A stretch of 64,000 bases of DNA from positions 186,001 to 250,000 of the forward strand of contig NZ_JALQEM010000028.1 of the NCBI RefSeq assembly GCF_023630705.1. Reading direction: 5' to 3'. Numbering within the stretch: position 1 is the stretch's first letter; each line of letters starts with the position of its first letter. The notes under the pieces are model-generated. The model had not been told where the DNA came from and did not search any database. It worked only from the letters and a program-made list of their open reading frames with translations. Shown piece by piece: positions 27,865 through 36,250 of this stretch. The translations under genes were made by a program, and so were the position numbers. The stretch comes from Caballeronia sp. GAFFF1 (GTDB taxonomy: Bacteria > Pseudomonadota > Gammaproteobacteria > Burkholderiales > Burkholderiaceae).

Positions 27865-28650
27865 ATGGAACGTCTGGATCTTGCCAATCACGCCGCCGTC
27901 AACCAAGCAAATCAATTCGACAGCGCGCTTCGCCCGACGCTTACGGTCGTGCCCTCGCTTCAGAAAACCGAGCGCATGCCGTTTACTATTCGTATCGTCC
28001 GCGACGATGACGGGCTGCAAAAAGCCGTAAGCATCCGACGTTCTGCTTATGGGCGGCATCTGCCGGAGTTCGCCGAGAAAATGGCGGTCGAGCGTTCCGA
28101 TCGCGATCCCGGCACGGCTGTGCTGCTCGCGGAGTCGAAGCTCGACGGCGCGCCGCTCGGCACCATGCGCATTCAAACCAATGCGTACGGCCCGCTCGCC
28201 GTCGAACAGTCGATCACGCTGCCGGATCACCTCGCGACGAGCCGTCTCGCCGAAGCGACGCGGCTGGGAGTGGCGGGCGGCATGGTCGGCCGTGTCGTGA
28301 AGGTGGCGCTGTGCAAGGCGTTGTGGATGTTCTGCGAATTGCACGACATCGACTGGATGGTGATTACCGCGCGCGCGCCGCTCGACCGCGAATATGAGGC
28401 AATGTTGTTCAGAGATGTTTTCGGTGCGAATGAATATCTGCCGATGTCGCATGTCGGTGGGTTACCGCACCGAGTATTGGCGAAAGAAGTGGCTGTCGCG
28501 CGGCAGCGTTGGGAAGAAGCGCGTCATCCATTGTTCAACTATATGGTGAACACGCATCATCCGGACATCGATCTGCAATCTGTCGATTTATCTTTTGATT
28601 GGGAAACGGTAGGATGCCCGGAGGCGCCGTTGATGGCTTATGGCCGTTAA
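27865..28650 (+). CDS. FeeM-type N-acyl amino acid synthase-like protein (GNAT fold)
   Basis: Protein of 261 residues with the layout of FeeM/autoinducer-synthase-like GNAT enzymes: an N-terminal PFTIRIVRDDDGLQKAVSIR segment, RRSAYGRHLPEF, a central strand with LGTMRIQTNAYGPLAVEQSI, and the region LAEATRLGVAGGMVGRVVKV that resembles the acyl-donor-binding helix. Such enzymes transfer an acyl chain from acyl-ACP to an amino acid to make N-acyl amino acids, and they share a fold with LuxI-type synthases. The true substrate is unknown. It lies between two c-di-GMP turnover genes and is followed by a hairpin and the PAS-GGDEF-EAL gene on the same strand. The start ATG follows a GGGG stretch. Confidence 0.7.
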   Translation: MERLDLANHAAVNQANQFDSALRPTLTVVPSLQKTERMPFTIRIVRDDDGLQKAVSIRRSAYGRHLPEFAEKMAVERSDRDPGTAVLLAESKLDGAPLGTMRIQTNAYGPLAVEQSITLPDHLATSRLAEATRLGVAGGMVGRVVKVALCKALWMFCELHDIDWMVITARAPLDREYEAMLFRDVFGANEYLPMSHVGGLPHRVLAKEVAVARQRWEEARHPLFNYMVNTHHPDIDLQSVDLSFDWETVGCPEAPLMAYGR

Positions 28651-28697
28651 TGGCACCGCCGTTTTTAGGGTTGCACCAACGAAGGTAAAAAGTAATT

Positions 28698-28722
28698 AAC
28701 CGGACCCCGGCGCGGTCCGGTT
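28698..28722. terminator. Hairpin between the FeeM-like gene and the GGDEF-EAL gene
   Basis: A perfect 9-bp stem (AACCGGACC / GGTCCGGTT) with a 7-base loop lies about 50 bp after the FeeM-like gene. There is no T-tract on the plus strand, so it may be a weak terminator or an mRNA-stabilising stem. Confidence 0.5.
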
Positions 28723-28815
28723 GGCCAAAAAGGCAGCGGTGACGGCGTGCCGTCCCGCTGTTCGCCAATGCTGGCGCGACGGGGCGCTGGCGGCGTGAAC
28801 GGGGGTTGTCCAGGT

Positions 28816-31785
28816 ATGGCGTCGGTTATTCCAGCTTCCTTATCGAGATTCAAAAGAAGCGGCTCGTGGATCGACGACGCGCTGTACGCGGTTGCCGTCT
28901 ATGCGGTGCCGTTGCTCATCGCGATCGGCACCATCGCCACGCTTTACTTCCTGCCGCGCCAGTACGAATCGCGCGGGGCCATTGCGCTGCCGCTGCGCGT
29001 CGTGGCGGACGAAGGCGAGCAGTTGCAGCCCGCCGAGGCGCTCACTGCGCTGAGCGGAGCGGCGCCCGTCCAGCGTTACAGCACCCATCTTTCTGAGAAG
29101 CCCGTGTGGTTCATGTTCACTGCGCCCCCAATGGGCGGCGAGCTGACGACCACGGTGGAATTGCCTTCGCGTCATGCGCAAACGCTTGCCTGCTGGGACG
29201 CAGCAACGTTGCTTCCGCTCGGCCGCGCCGACCGGGATTCGGCGAGCGGGTCGATGCATCCGGTCAAGGCCGGCTTTTTCATTCAGGCGGGACGCCTCGC
29301 GCAACCCGAGACCATCCTTTGCCGCGGCACGTATTCCGGTCCGGCGCAGATCAACGCGCTCGCGTGGGACTGGCAGGGCCTGCGCAGTTCCGCGCTCGAC
29401 TTTCAGGAAAGCTCCGGTCTGATCGCGGGCGGCCTCCTGACGCTCGCCGTCTTCGTTTTCGTCACGGCTCTCATCAACCGCGAGTGGACGTACGTCATCT
29501 TCGCGGTATGGCTCGTCGGCAATCTTCGGCTCTGCGCGAACGCGATGGGTTGGGACATGCAGTGGCTCGGCCGCGTGCTCCCGTCGGAATTCATGATGCC
29601 GCTGCGGCAGATCACGTTCGCCGCCTACTATCTGCTGACCGCCGCGCTCTTTGCGCAGCTGTTCCGTCGCGAGCTACGCGTGGTCGGTTATCGGTGGCTG
29701 CTAAGGGTCATTCAGTACGTGGGCATCGTGCTGCTAGTGGCGGCGCTCGCGTTGCCTTATTCGCTGTTCATCCCGACGCTGTGGATCATCGCGGGATTCG
29801 GCATCTGCGTGCTGGTGTTCTTCCTCGTGCGCCTCGTGTGGATGGCGCGTTCGCGGACCGTGCTGTGGTATGTCGCGTCGCTTGCCATCGTGCTGTTCGC
29901 CACTTTTTCGGAGGTGCTCGGGGCCGCGTTCGGCGTGAAGCTGCTCCTGAGCGGCGTCAACACGGTCATGGCCGCGCTGTCGTCGAGCATGATGGCCGCG
30001 TTCGCCATCGCCGAGCAGATGCGCGCCGAACGCGACGTCCGCCGGCAGGCGCAGATGGAACTGCGCAATACCTATGAAGTCACGCCCATCGGGCTCTTCA
30101 CGCTCGACGAGAACGGCCACTTCGTCCGCGCCAACCCCGCGTTGCGCGCCATGCTCGACCTGCAAAAAGGCGAGTACAAGCTGCGTCACTGGCATGACTA
30201 CTTCGAGCCCGGCGCGTGGGGCGCGTTGCAGGCGCTTGCGTCGAAGGGCAGCGACGGCGAACTGGAAATGAGCGGTTCGGTGGAACGCGGCACCGGCGAG
30301 CGGCGCTACCTGCTGAAGGCTATACGCTCGAACGGCTGGATAGAAGGTTCACTGCAGGACACGACCGAACGTTCGAAAGCGGTCGAGCGCTTGCGCTTTC
30401 TCGCCGAACACGATCCGCTCACCGGTTCGCTGAACCGCCGCGGCGTCGAGAAAGCGATCGCCGCGCAGAACGAGGAATCGCTGCCTTGGGCGCTCGCGTA
30501 TGTCGATCTCGACCGCTTCAAGCTCGTCAACGATCTCTTCGGGCATCGCAGCGGGGACGAAGTCTTGCGGCAAGTTGCCGCGCGCACGCGGGCGCATTTT
30601 GCGCGCAGCTATCCGGTCGGCCGCATTGGCGGCGACGAGTTCGTATGCGTGATGAACGACACGTCGATCGAAGACGCCATCGCGCAATGCCGCGAGCTCA
30701 TCTCCATACTGAGCGACGCGCCGTATCAGGTCGGCAATCGCGCGTTTCAGGTGAAGGCGTCGATCGGGCTCGTGGAATGTTCGCAGGGCGTGCGCGTGCA
30801 AGACGCGCTTTCGCACGCCGACCGCGCGTGCCGCGAAGCCAAGAAGGTCGCGCACACGCACTTGGTCACGTATCGCAAGGGCGCGGCGGCGTTCGAGGAA
30901 CGCGCGGAAGAACTGAAGCTCGTCGAAACGCTGGGCCGCAATCGCCTGCCGCCCGGCCTCTTTCTCGTGATGCAGCCGATCATGTCGCTGCGCGCGCCGA
31001 ACGAATCGCTGAACTTCGAAGTGCTGCTGCGCATGCGCGCGCCCGACGGGACAACGCTGCCGGCGGGCAAGGTCATTGTGGCGGCGGAGGAATCGGGGAA
31101 TATCGCGGCGATCGACCGCTGGGTGATTTCGACGCTGCTCGAATGGATCGAGACGCACCGCCACGAATTGAAGAACACGCAGTTCATCTGCGTGAACTTG
31201 TCCGGCGGCTCGCTCAACGACGAGCAGTTCATGGAGGACATCTTCGCGCTCTTCGCGCGGCACCAGTCGGTCGTCCAGTATCTGTGCCTCGAGATTACCG
31301 AGAGCGTCGCGCTGCACGACCTCGAAAACACGCAGCGTTTCATTGCGCGCGTTCACGAGATGGGCGGCAAGATCGCGCTCGACGATTTCGGCGCGGGTTA
31401 TACGTCGTTCAAATACCTGAAGTCGCTTTCGGCGGATGCGCTCAAGATCGACGGCGAATTCGTGCGCTCGATGTGCGAGCATCCGGCGGATATCGCGATC
31501 GTGGAGGCTATCGTCGCGCTGGCGCGCAATCTCGGCATGCGAAGCGTGGCGGAGTGGGTCGAAGATATCGATACGCTGCGCGCGTTGCAGGAAATCGGCG
31601 TCGATTACGTGCAGGGCTTTCTGGTCGCGCGGCCGCAGGACAGTTCGGCCATTCTGGCGGCACGCTCGGCGGCGAGCTTCGTCAAAGACCCGGAGGTCGT
31701 CAGCTTCGTGCAGTGTCTGTCGGAACCGGCGCAGGCCATTGCCATCGACTTCGAGCGGCGCGCGCGCGCCGCAAGCACGCACTGA
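28816..31785 (+). CDS. Membrane PAS-GGDEF-EAL protein with 7TM sensory region
   Basis: Large c-di-GMP enzyme of 989 residues. Order: one TM segment (about 25-45), a periplasmic domain (50-195) like 7TMR-DISM extracellular domains, seven TM helices (about 200-400), a PAS domain (415-515), GGDEF (525-690) and EAL (700-945). The cyclase motif is exact (GGDEF at 605-609), but the inhibitory I-site RxxD is not kept (RSYP at 597-600). The EAL motif is EVL (735-737), with Asn794, Glu826, AspAsp856-857, Lys877, Glu913 and Gln933 present, so hydrolysis is plausible. The chosen ATG at 28816 has GGGGG ten bases upstream; GTG 28747 and ATG 28768 are alternatives. Confidence 0.92.
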   Translation: MASVIPASLSRFKRSGSWIDDALYAVAVYAVPLLIAIGTIATLYFLPRQYESRGAIALPLRVVADEGEQLQPAEALTALSGAAPVQRYSTHLSEKPVWFMFTAPPMGGELTTTVELPSRHAQTLACWDAATLLPLGRADRDSASGSMHPVKAGFFIQAGRLAQPETILCRGTYSGPAQINALAWDWQGLRSSALDFQESSGLIAGGLLTLAVFVFVTALINREWTYVIFAVWLVGNLRLCANAMGWDMQWLGRVLPSEFMMPLRQITFAAYYLLTAALFAQLFRRELRVVGYRWLLRVIQYVGIVLLVAALALPYSLFIPTLWIIAGFGICVLVFFLVRLVWMARSRTVLWYVASLAIVLFATFSEVLGAAFGVKLLLSGVNTVMAALSSSMMAAFAIAEQMRAERDVRRQAQMELRNTYEVTPIGLFTLDENGHFVRANPALRAMLDLQKGEYKLRHWHDYFEPGAWGALQALASKGSDGELEMSGSVERGTGERRYLLKAIRSNGWIEGSLQDTTERSKAVERLRFLAEHDPLTGSLNRRGVEKAIAAQNEESLPWALAYVDLDRFKLVNDLFGHRSGDEVLRQVAARTRAHFARSYPVGRIGGDEFVCVMNDTSIEDAIAQCRELISILSDAPYQVGNRAFQVKASIGLVECSQGVRVQDALSHADRACREAKKVAHTHLVTYRKGAAAFEERAEELKLVETLGRNRLPPGLFLVMQPIMSLRAPNESLNFEVLLRMRAPDGTTLPAGKVIVAAEESGNIAAIDRWVISTLLEWIETHRHELKNTQFICVNLSGGSLNDEQFMEDIFALFARHQSVVQYLCLEITESVALHDLENTQRFIARVHEMGGKIALDDFGAGYTSFKYLKSLSADALKIDGEFVRSMCEHPADIAIVEAIVALARNLGMRSVAEWVEDIDTLRALQEIGVDYVQGFLVARPQDSSAILAARSAASFVKDPEVVSFVQCLSEPAQAIAIDFERRARAASTH

Positions 31786-31812
31786 TAATCGGCGCGTTTT
31801 TGGCGGCCGGGC

Positions 31813-32022
31813 TCAGGCCGCCTTCATTTCACTCAGAATCTTTTCCGCCGCAATGGGAATGCGCGAGTCATCCCATTGCGCAAGCCATTGCAGTTCTTTG
31901 CGCGTGAAATAGCCGGCGTGATTTCGAAGGGCATATTGAAGCGCATCGACAACGTGATCGCGAATGATTTGCGGCGCATTATCGTCTGTGATGACTGCGT
32001 GAAAAGCTTCGAGTGTGCTCAT
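31813..32022 (-). CDS. Small hypothetical protein
   Basis: Protein of 69 residues, all-helical in appearance, with the words APQIIRDHVVDALQYALRNH and YFTRKELQWLAQWDDSRIP. No signal peptide or membrane segment. A ribosome-binding site (TTGAGA) lies upstream of the ATG at 32022. It is convergent with the GGDEF-EAL gene and divergent from hutU. I do not recognise a named family. Confidence 0.65.
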   Translation of the reverse strand: MSTLEAFHAVITDDNAPQIIRDHVVDALQYALRNHAGYFTRKELQWLAQWDDSRIPIAAEKILSEMKAA

Positions 32023-32148
32023 ATCGCGTTTGTCTCAATCGGGGCATTGCGGAACGGCCTTCAACATAACCGGCCAAAATACGCGGATGAAATAGCCGGC
32101 CGGTTTCATCATTCGCGGTATCTTCACCGTGCGCGCCGCGGCATTTCC

Positions 32149-32158
32149 TGTCTATACA
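32149..32158. promoter_or_regulatory. Candidate HutC operator upstream of hutU (distal)
   Basis: TGTCTATACA within CCTGTCTATACAAG; its reverse complement TGTATAGACA is exactly the box found twice upstream of hutH. Confidence 0.7.
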
Positions 32159-32213
32159 AGAAGGGGCGAAGAATGCTGCGGAATGGTCGGGAATTCCCTA
32201 ATACAACGCAAGT

Positions 32214-32223
32214 TGTATATACA
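32214..32223. promoter_or_regulatory. Candidate HutC operator upstream of hutU (proximal)
   Basis: TGTATATACA, the centre of the perfect 12-base palindrome TTGTATATACAA (32213-32224), 65 bp after the distal box and 44 bp before the hutU start. Confidence 0.75.
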
Positions 32224-32267
32224 AGAACATGCGGTGAACCCCTCAATGCCCGTGTGCAGGAGCCACC

Positions 32268-33941
32268 GTGACTTCTTCCTCCCGTTTCCGCGATACCCAG
32301 ATCCGCGCGCCGCGCGGTAGCCAACTCAACGCGAAAAGCTGGCTGACCGAAGCGCCGCTGCGCATGCTGATGAACAATCTGGACCCGGACGTCGCCGAGA
32401 ATCCGAACGAACTCGTGGTCTATGGCGGCATCGGGCGGGCGGCGCGCGATTGGGCCTGCTACGACAAAATCGTCGAGACGCTCAAGCGCCTCGAATCCGA
32501 TGAAACGCTGCTGATCCAGTCAGGCAAGCCGGTCGGCGTCTTCCGCACGCATGAGAACGCGCCGCGAGTGCTCATCGCGAATTCGAATCTCGTGCCGCAC
32601 TGGGCGAACTGGGAGCACTTCAACGCGCTCGACGCGAAAGGGCTCGCCATGTACGGGCAGATGACGGCGGGGAGCTGGATCTACATCGGCAGCCAGGGCA
32701 TTGTGCAGGGCACGTACGAGACGTTCGTCGAAGCGGGAAGGCAGCATTACGGCGGCAACCTCAAAGGTCGCTGGGTGCTCACGGCGGGCTTAGGCGGCAT
32801 GGGCGGCGCGCAGCCGCTCGCCGCAACGCTTGCGGGCGCGTGCTCGCTGAACATCGAATGCCAGCAGAGCCGCATCGACTTTCGTCTGAAAACGCGCTAC
32901 GTCGATGAGCAAGCCAGCGATCTCGACGATGCCCTCGCGCGCATCGGCCGCTACACGTCGGAGGGCCGCGCGGTGTCGGTCGCGTTGTGCGCGAATGCCG
33001 CCGACGTGCTGCCCGAGCTCGTCCGGCGCGGCGTGCGGCCGGACCTCGTCACGGACCAGACGAGCGCGCATGATCCGCTGAACGGCTATCTGCCGCGAGG
33101 CTGGACGTGGACGCAATACCGCGACCGCGCGCAGAGCGATCCGGCGGCGACCGTGAAGGCCGCGAAGCAGTCGATGGCGGAGCACGTGCGCGCGATGCTC
33201 GCGTTCCGTGAGCAGGGCGTGCCGACGTTCGATTACGGCAACAACATCCGCCAGATGGCCAAGGAAGAAGGCGTCGAGAACGCGTTCGACTTTCCCGGCT
33301 TCGTGCCCGCGTATATCCGGCCGCTGTTTTGCCGCGGCGTCGGGCCGTTCCGCTGGGCGGCGCTCTCGGGCGATCCCGAGGACATCTACAAGACGGACGC
33401 CAAGGTAAAAGAGCTGATCGCCGATGACGCGCATCTGCATCGCTGGCTCGACATGGCGCGCGAGCGCATCCGCTTTCAGGGCTTGCCAGCGCGCATTTGC
33501 TGGGTCGGGCTCGGCCAGCGCGCGAAGCTCGGCCTCGCGTTCAACGAAATGGTGCGCAACGGCGAACTGTCGGCGCCGGTGGTGATCGGGCGCGATCATC
33601 TGGACTCGGGATCGGTCGCAAGTCCGAATCGCGAAACCGAAGCGATGAAGGACGGCTCCGACGCCGTCTCCGACTGGCCGCTGCTCAATGCGCTGTTGAA
33701 CACGGCAAGCGGCGCGACGTGGGTGTCGATTCACCACGGCGGCGGCGTCGGCATGGGCTTTTCGCAGCATGCAGGCGTCGTGATCGTGTGCGACGGCAGC
33801 CGCGAAGCCGACGAGCGCATCGCGCGGGTGCTGCACAACGATCCGGCGACCGGCGTCATGCGCCACGCGGACGCGGGCTATGACAGCGCAATCGAATGCG
33901 CGCGCGAGCAGAACCTCGATCTGCCGATGATTTCGCGATGA
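32268..33941 (+). CDS. hutU: Urocanate hydratase (urocanase)
   Basis: NAD+-dependent enzyme of 557 residues, the normal length, that converts urocanate to 4-imidazolone-5-propionate (second step of histidine degradation) in the cytoplasm. Urocanase wording is clear: [20 protein letters not shown], the NAD-binding [16 protein letters not shown], and [14 protein letters not shown] near the C-terminus. The start is a GTG at 32268 with CAGGAG just before it. It is coupled to hutI through an ATGA overlap, and two HutC-type palindromes lie in its upstream region. Confidence 0.97.
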   Translation: MTSSSRFRDTQIRAPRGSQLNAKSWLTEAPLRMLMNNLDPDVAENPNELVVYGGIGRAARDWACYDKIVETLKRLESDETLLIQSGKPVGVFRTHENAPRVLIANSNLVPHWANWEHFNALDAKGLAMYGQMTAGSWIYIGSQGIVQGTYETFVEAGRQHYGGNLKGRWVLTAGLGGMGGAQPLAATLAGACSLNIECQQSRIDFRLKTRYVDEQASDLDDALARIGRYTSEGRAVSVALCANAADVLPELVRRGVRPDLVTDQTSAHDPLNGYLPRGWTWTQYRDRAQSDPAATVKAAKQSMAEHVRAMLAFREQGVPTFDYGNNIRQMAKEEGVENAFDFPGFVPAYIRPLFCRGVGPFRWAALSGDPEDIYKTDAKVKELIADDAHLHRWLDMARERIRFQGLPARICWVGLGQRAKLGLAFNEMVRNGELSAPVVIGRDHLDSGSVASPNRETEAMKDGSDAVSDWPLLNALLNTASGATWVSIHHGGGVGMGFSQHAGVVIVCDGSREADERIARVLHNDPATGVMRHADAGYDSAIECAREQNLDLPMISR

Positions 33942-35158
33942 GCACGCTCTGGCATCACTGTCACGCGGCAACGATGACAGGCGGCAGGTATTCGACCATC
34001 GAGAACGCCGCGATTCTGACGGACGGCGGGCGCATCGAGTGGATCGGGCCGCTTGCCGATGCGCCGCGCGATAGCGGTTGCGAGCGAGTCGATCTCGGCG
34101 GCGCGTGGGTGACGCCCGGGCTGATCGATTGTCATACGCACCTCGTCTTCGGCGGCGAGCGAAGCGGCGAGTTCGAGGCGCGTCTCGAAGGCGCGACTTA
34201 CGCGGAAATCGCGGCGCGCGGCGGCGGTATCGCGAGCACGGTGCGAGCGACGCGCGAAGCGAGCGAAGACGCGTTGTTCGACGCGGCCCGCTCTCGCGCG
34301 CTGGCCCTGATGCGCGACGGCGTGACGACCATCGAAGTGAAATCCGGCTACGGCCTCGACCTGGCGAACGAACGCAAGATGCTGCGCGTCGCGCGGCGTC
34401 TCGCCGGCGCGCTGCCGCTCACGGTGCGCGCAACCTGCCTCGCGGCGCATGCGCTGCCGCCCGAGTACACGGGCCGCGCGGACGACTACATCGCCTACGT
34501 CTGCGAAAGCATGCTGCCGGCGCTCGTCGATGAACGTCTCGTCGATGCCGTCGATGCCTTTTGCGAGCATCTCGCGTTCTCGCCGCAGCAGGTGGAGCGC
34601 GTGTTCCGGACGGCGCGCGAGCTCGGCGTGCCGGTCAAGCTGCACGCGGAGCAGTTGTCGTCGTTGCGCGGCGCGACGCTGGCGGCGCGCTACGAGGCGC
34701 TATCGGCGGACCATCTGGAATACATGACGGAGGACGACGCGATCGCGATGGCGCACGCCGGGACCGTCGCTGTGCTGCTGCCCGGCGCGTTCTACATGTT
34801 GCGCGAAACGCAAGTCCCGCCCGTCGACGCGCTGCGCCGGCACGGCGTGCCGATCGCGCTGGCGAGTGATCTGAATCCGGGCACATCGCCCGCGCTCTCG
34901 CTGCGCATGATGCTGAACATGGGCTGCACGCTATTCCGCCTGACGCCGGAGGAAGCGCTGGCGGGTGTCACGATTCACGCCGCTCAGGCGCTCGGCCTAA
35001 AGGAAACGCATGGCTCGCTGGAGGCGGGAAAGGCGGCCGATTTCGTGGCTTGGCGCATCAACCGGCCTGCGGAACTCGCATACTGGCTCGGCGGCGCGCT
35101 GCCGAATCGGGTCGTTCGGAAAGGCGAGGAAATCGCCTTCGATACGCTCGCCGGATAA
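33938..35158 (+). CDS. hutI: Imidazolonepropionase
   Basis: Amidohydrolase of 406 residues that opens 4-imidazolone-5-propionate to N-formimino-L-glutamate. Metal-binding [14 protein letters not shown], the substrate loop [29 protein letters not shown] and [20 protein letters not shown] all match HutI. Its ATG overlaps the hutU stop (ATGA), so the pair is one operon; the remaining hut genes are 17 kb downstream. A hairpin follows the stop. Confidence 0.96.
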   Translation: MSTLWHHCHAATMTGGRYSTIENAAILTDGGRIEWIGPLADAPRDSGCERVDLGGAWVTPGLIDCHTHLVFGGERSGEFEARLEGATYAEIAARGGGIASTVRATREASEDALFDAARSRALALMRDGVTTIEVKSGYGLDLANERKMLRVARRLAGALPLTVRATCLAAHALPPEYTGRADDYIAYVCESMLPALVDERLVDAVDAFCEHLAFSPQQVERVFRTARELGVPVKLHAEQLSSLRGATLAARYEALSADHLEYMTEDDAIAMAHAGTVAVLLPGAFYMLRETQVPPVDALRRHGVPIALASDLNPGTSPALSLRMMLNMGCTLFRLTPEEALAGVTIHAAQALGLKETHGSLEAGKAADFVAWRINRPAELAYWLGGALPNRVVRKGEEIAFDTLAG

Positions 35159-35163
35159 CACGA

Positions 35164-35187
35164 CGCCCCGACGCTTGCGACGGGGCG
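35164..35187 (+). terminator. Hairpin after hutI
   Basis: A 7-bp GC stem (CGCCCCG / CGGGGCG) with a 10-base loop, followed by CGGCTTTCC, lies 5 bases past the hutI stop. It is terminator-like with a poor T-tract. Confidence 0.6.
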
Positions 35188-35209
35188 CGGCTTTCCGCTA
35201 ATTGCGTGC

Positions 35210-35464
35210 TTAAGCGCGCCGTCCGCGCACCATCCCATAGATGACGAGCAGAATGATCGCGCCAATGACCGATGCGATCCATCCCGCAGGCTGTCCCGGC
35301 TGATACCAGCCGAGCGCCCGACCCACGTATCCCGCGATCAGCGATCCGGCAATGCCGAGCACGATGGTCATGATCCAGCCCATGCTGTCGTCGCCCGGCT
35401 TGATGGCGCGGGCGATCAGACCGACGACCAGTCCAACGATCAAGGTACCGATGAATGCAAGCAT
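35210..35464 (-). CDS. GlsB/YeaQ/YmgE-family small membrane protein
   Basis: Protein of 84 residues with three predicted membrane segments and the family pattern GLIARAIKPGDDSMGWIMTI and AGSLIAGYVGRALGWY (transglycosylase-associated protein family). Members are often induced by envelope or osmotic stress; the biochemical role is not known. A good ribosome-binding site (GAAGGAG) stands before the ATG at 35464. It is convergent with hutI and likely monocistronic. Confidence 0.92.
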   Translation of the reverse strand: MLAFIGTLIVGLVVGLIARAIKPGDDSMGWIMTIVLGIAGSLIAGYVGRALGWYQPGQPAGWIASVIGAIILLVIYGMVRGRRA

Positions 35465-35678
35465 GCGGTTGCTCCTTCACGTAATTGCTGCGTGTTAGCA
35501 GATAGGGTCCGGGCGTCGCCCGGTGCTTCAACGTAGCACGGCCGGTCGCGTTTAAGTATGGCCGCGCCGGCCGTGGACGGCATAGGCCGTTCGGCTAATG
35601 CGGGTAGCACGCGGGATGCCACGCAATACAGCAGGTAGAATTCGTTGCATGCTTCACGCACAGACACTGCACCGCACG

Positions 35679-36167
35679 ATGACCGACTCCGCAATCCCTT
35701 CCACCGACGAGCCGCTTCACGAAGACCGCCTCTGGCGCGACGACGGCTGGACCGCCCGCGTAATCAAGAACGAAGATGACGACGGCTGGGCCGTCGAGAT
35801 GATTCAGGCGGGCGAGGCGGAACCTGCTCTCGTCGGGCCGTGGACGATGGGCCGCGACAAGAAGAACCCGAAGCCGCTGGACGCCGCCGCGTTCCGCACG
35901 CTAGTAAAGACGGCCTCCGAGGTGCTGCGCCGCCATGAGCAACAGCGTCACGCGATGCTGCACAAGAACGTCACGATCGACGTGCGCGGCGAGGAGATCA
36001 CGGTCACGCTCGATATCGTTCCCGATGACGACGACCCGTACGCCGACCTGAAAGCCATCGATGCGTTCGGTGCGCAACTGGCGCACGTACGCGTCTCGCC
36101 GGCGTTCAAGCTGAACAAGGCGAGCGCTGAGCGGTGGGCCGAGAACGACTTCGCCAAGCCGAATTAA
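35679..36167 (+). CDS. Hypothetical protein
   Basis: Soluble protein of 162 residues, acidic at the N-terminus (STDEPLHEDRLWRDDGWTAR), with WAVEMIQAGEAEPALVGPW and a C-terminal strand-rich part (NVTIDVRGEEITVTLDIVPD). No recognised family or catalytic motif. The ATG at 35679 is chosen as the most likely; in-frame ATGs at 35649 and earlier have no better ribosome-binding site. It is convergent with the OmpA-fusion gene, separated by a strong terminator. Confidence 0.75.
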   Translation: MTDSAIPSTDEPLHEDRLWRDDGWTARVIKNEDDDGWAVEMIQAGEAEPALVGPWTMGRDKKNPKPLDAAAFRTLVKTASEVLRRHEQQRHAMLHKNVTIDVRGEEITVTLDIVPDDDDPYADLKAIDAFGAQLAHVRVSPAFKLNKASAERWAENDFAKPN

Positions 36168-36196
36168 GCAGCTGGCGCGCTTGCCGCGAAAAACAA

Positions 36197-36224
36197 AATG
36201 CCGTCACGCGAACGTGACGGCATT
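36197..36224. terminator. Bidirectional terminator
   Basis: A perfect 12-bp stem (AATGCCGTCACG / CGTGACGGCATT) with a CGAA loop. On the minus strand it runs into TTTTGTTTTTCG, a good tail for ending the OmpA-fusion gene; on the plus strand it is followed by CTTCTG. Confidence 0.9.
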
Positions 36225-36250
36225 CTTCTGTGCGCTAGAGCGGGCAGCGT

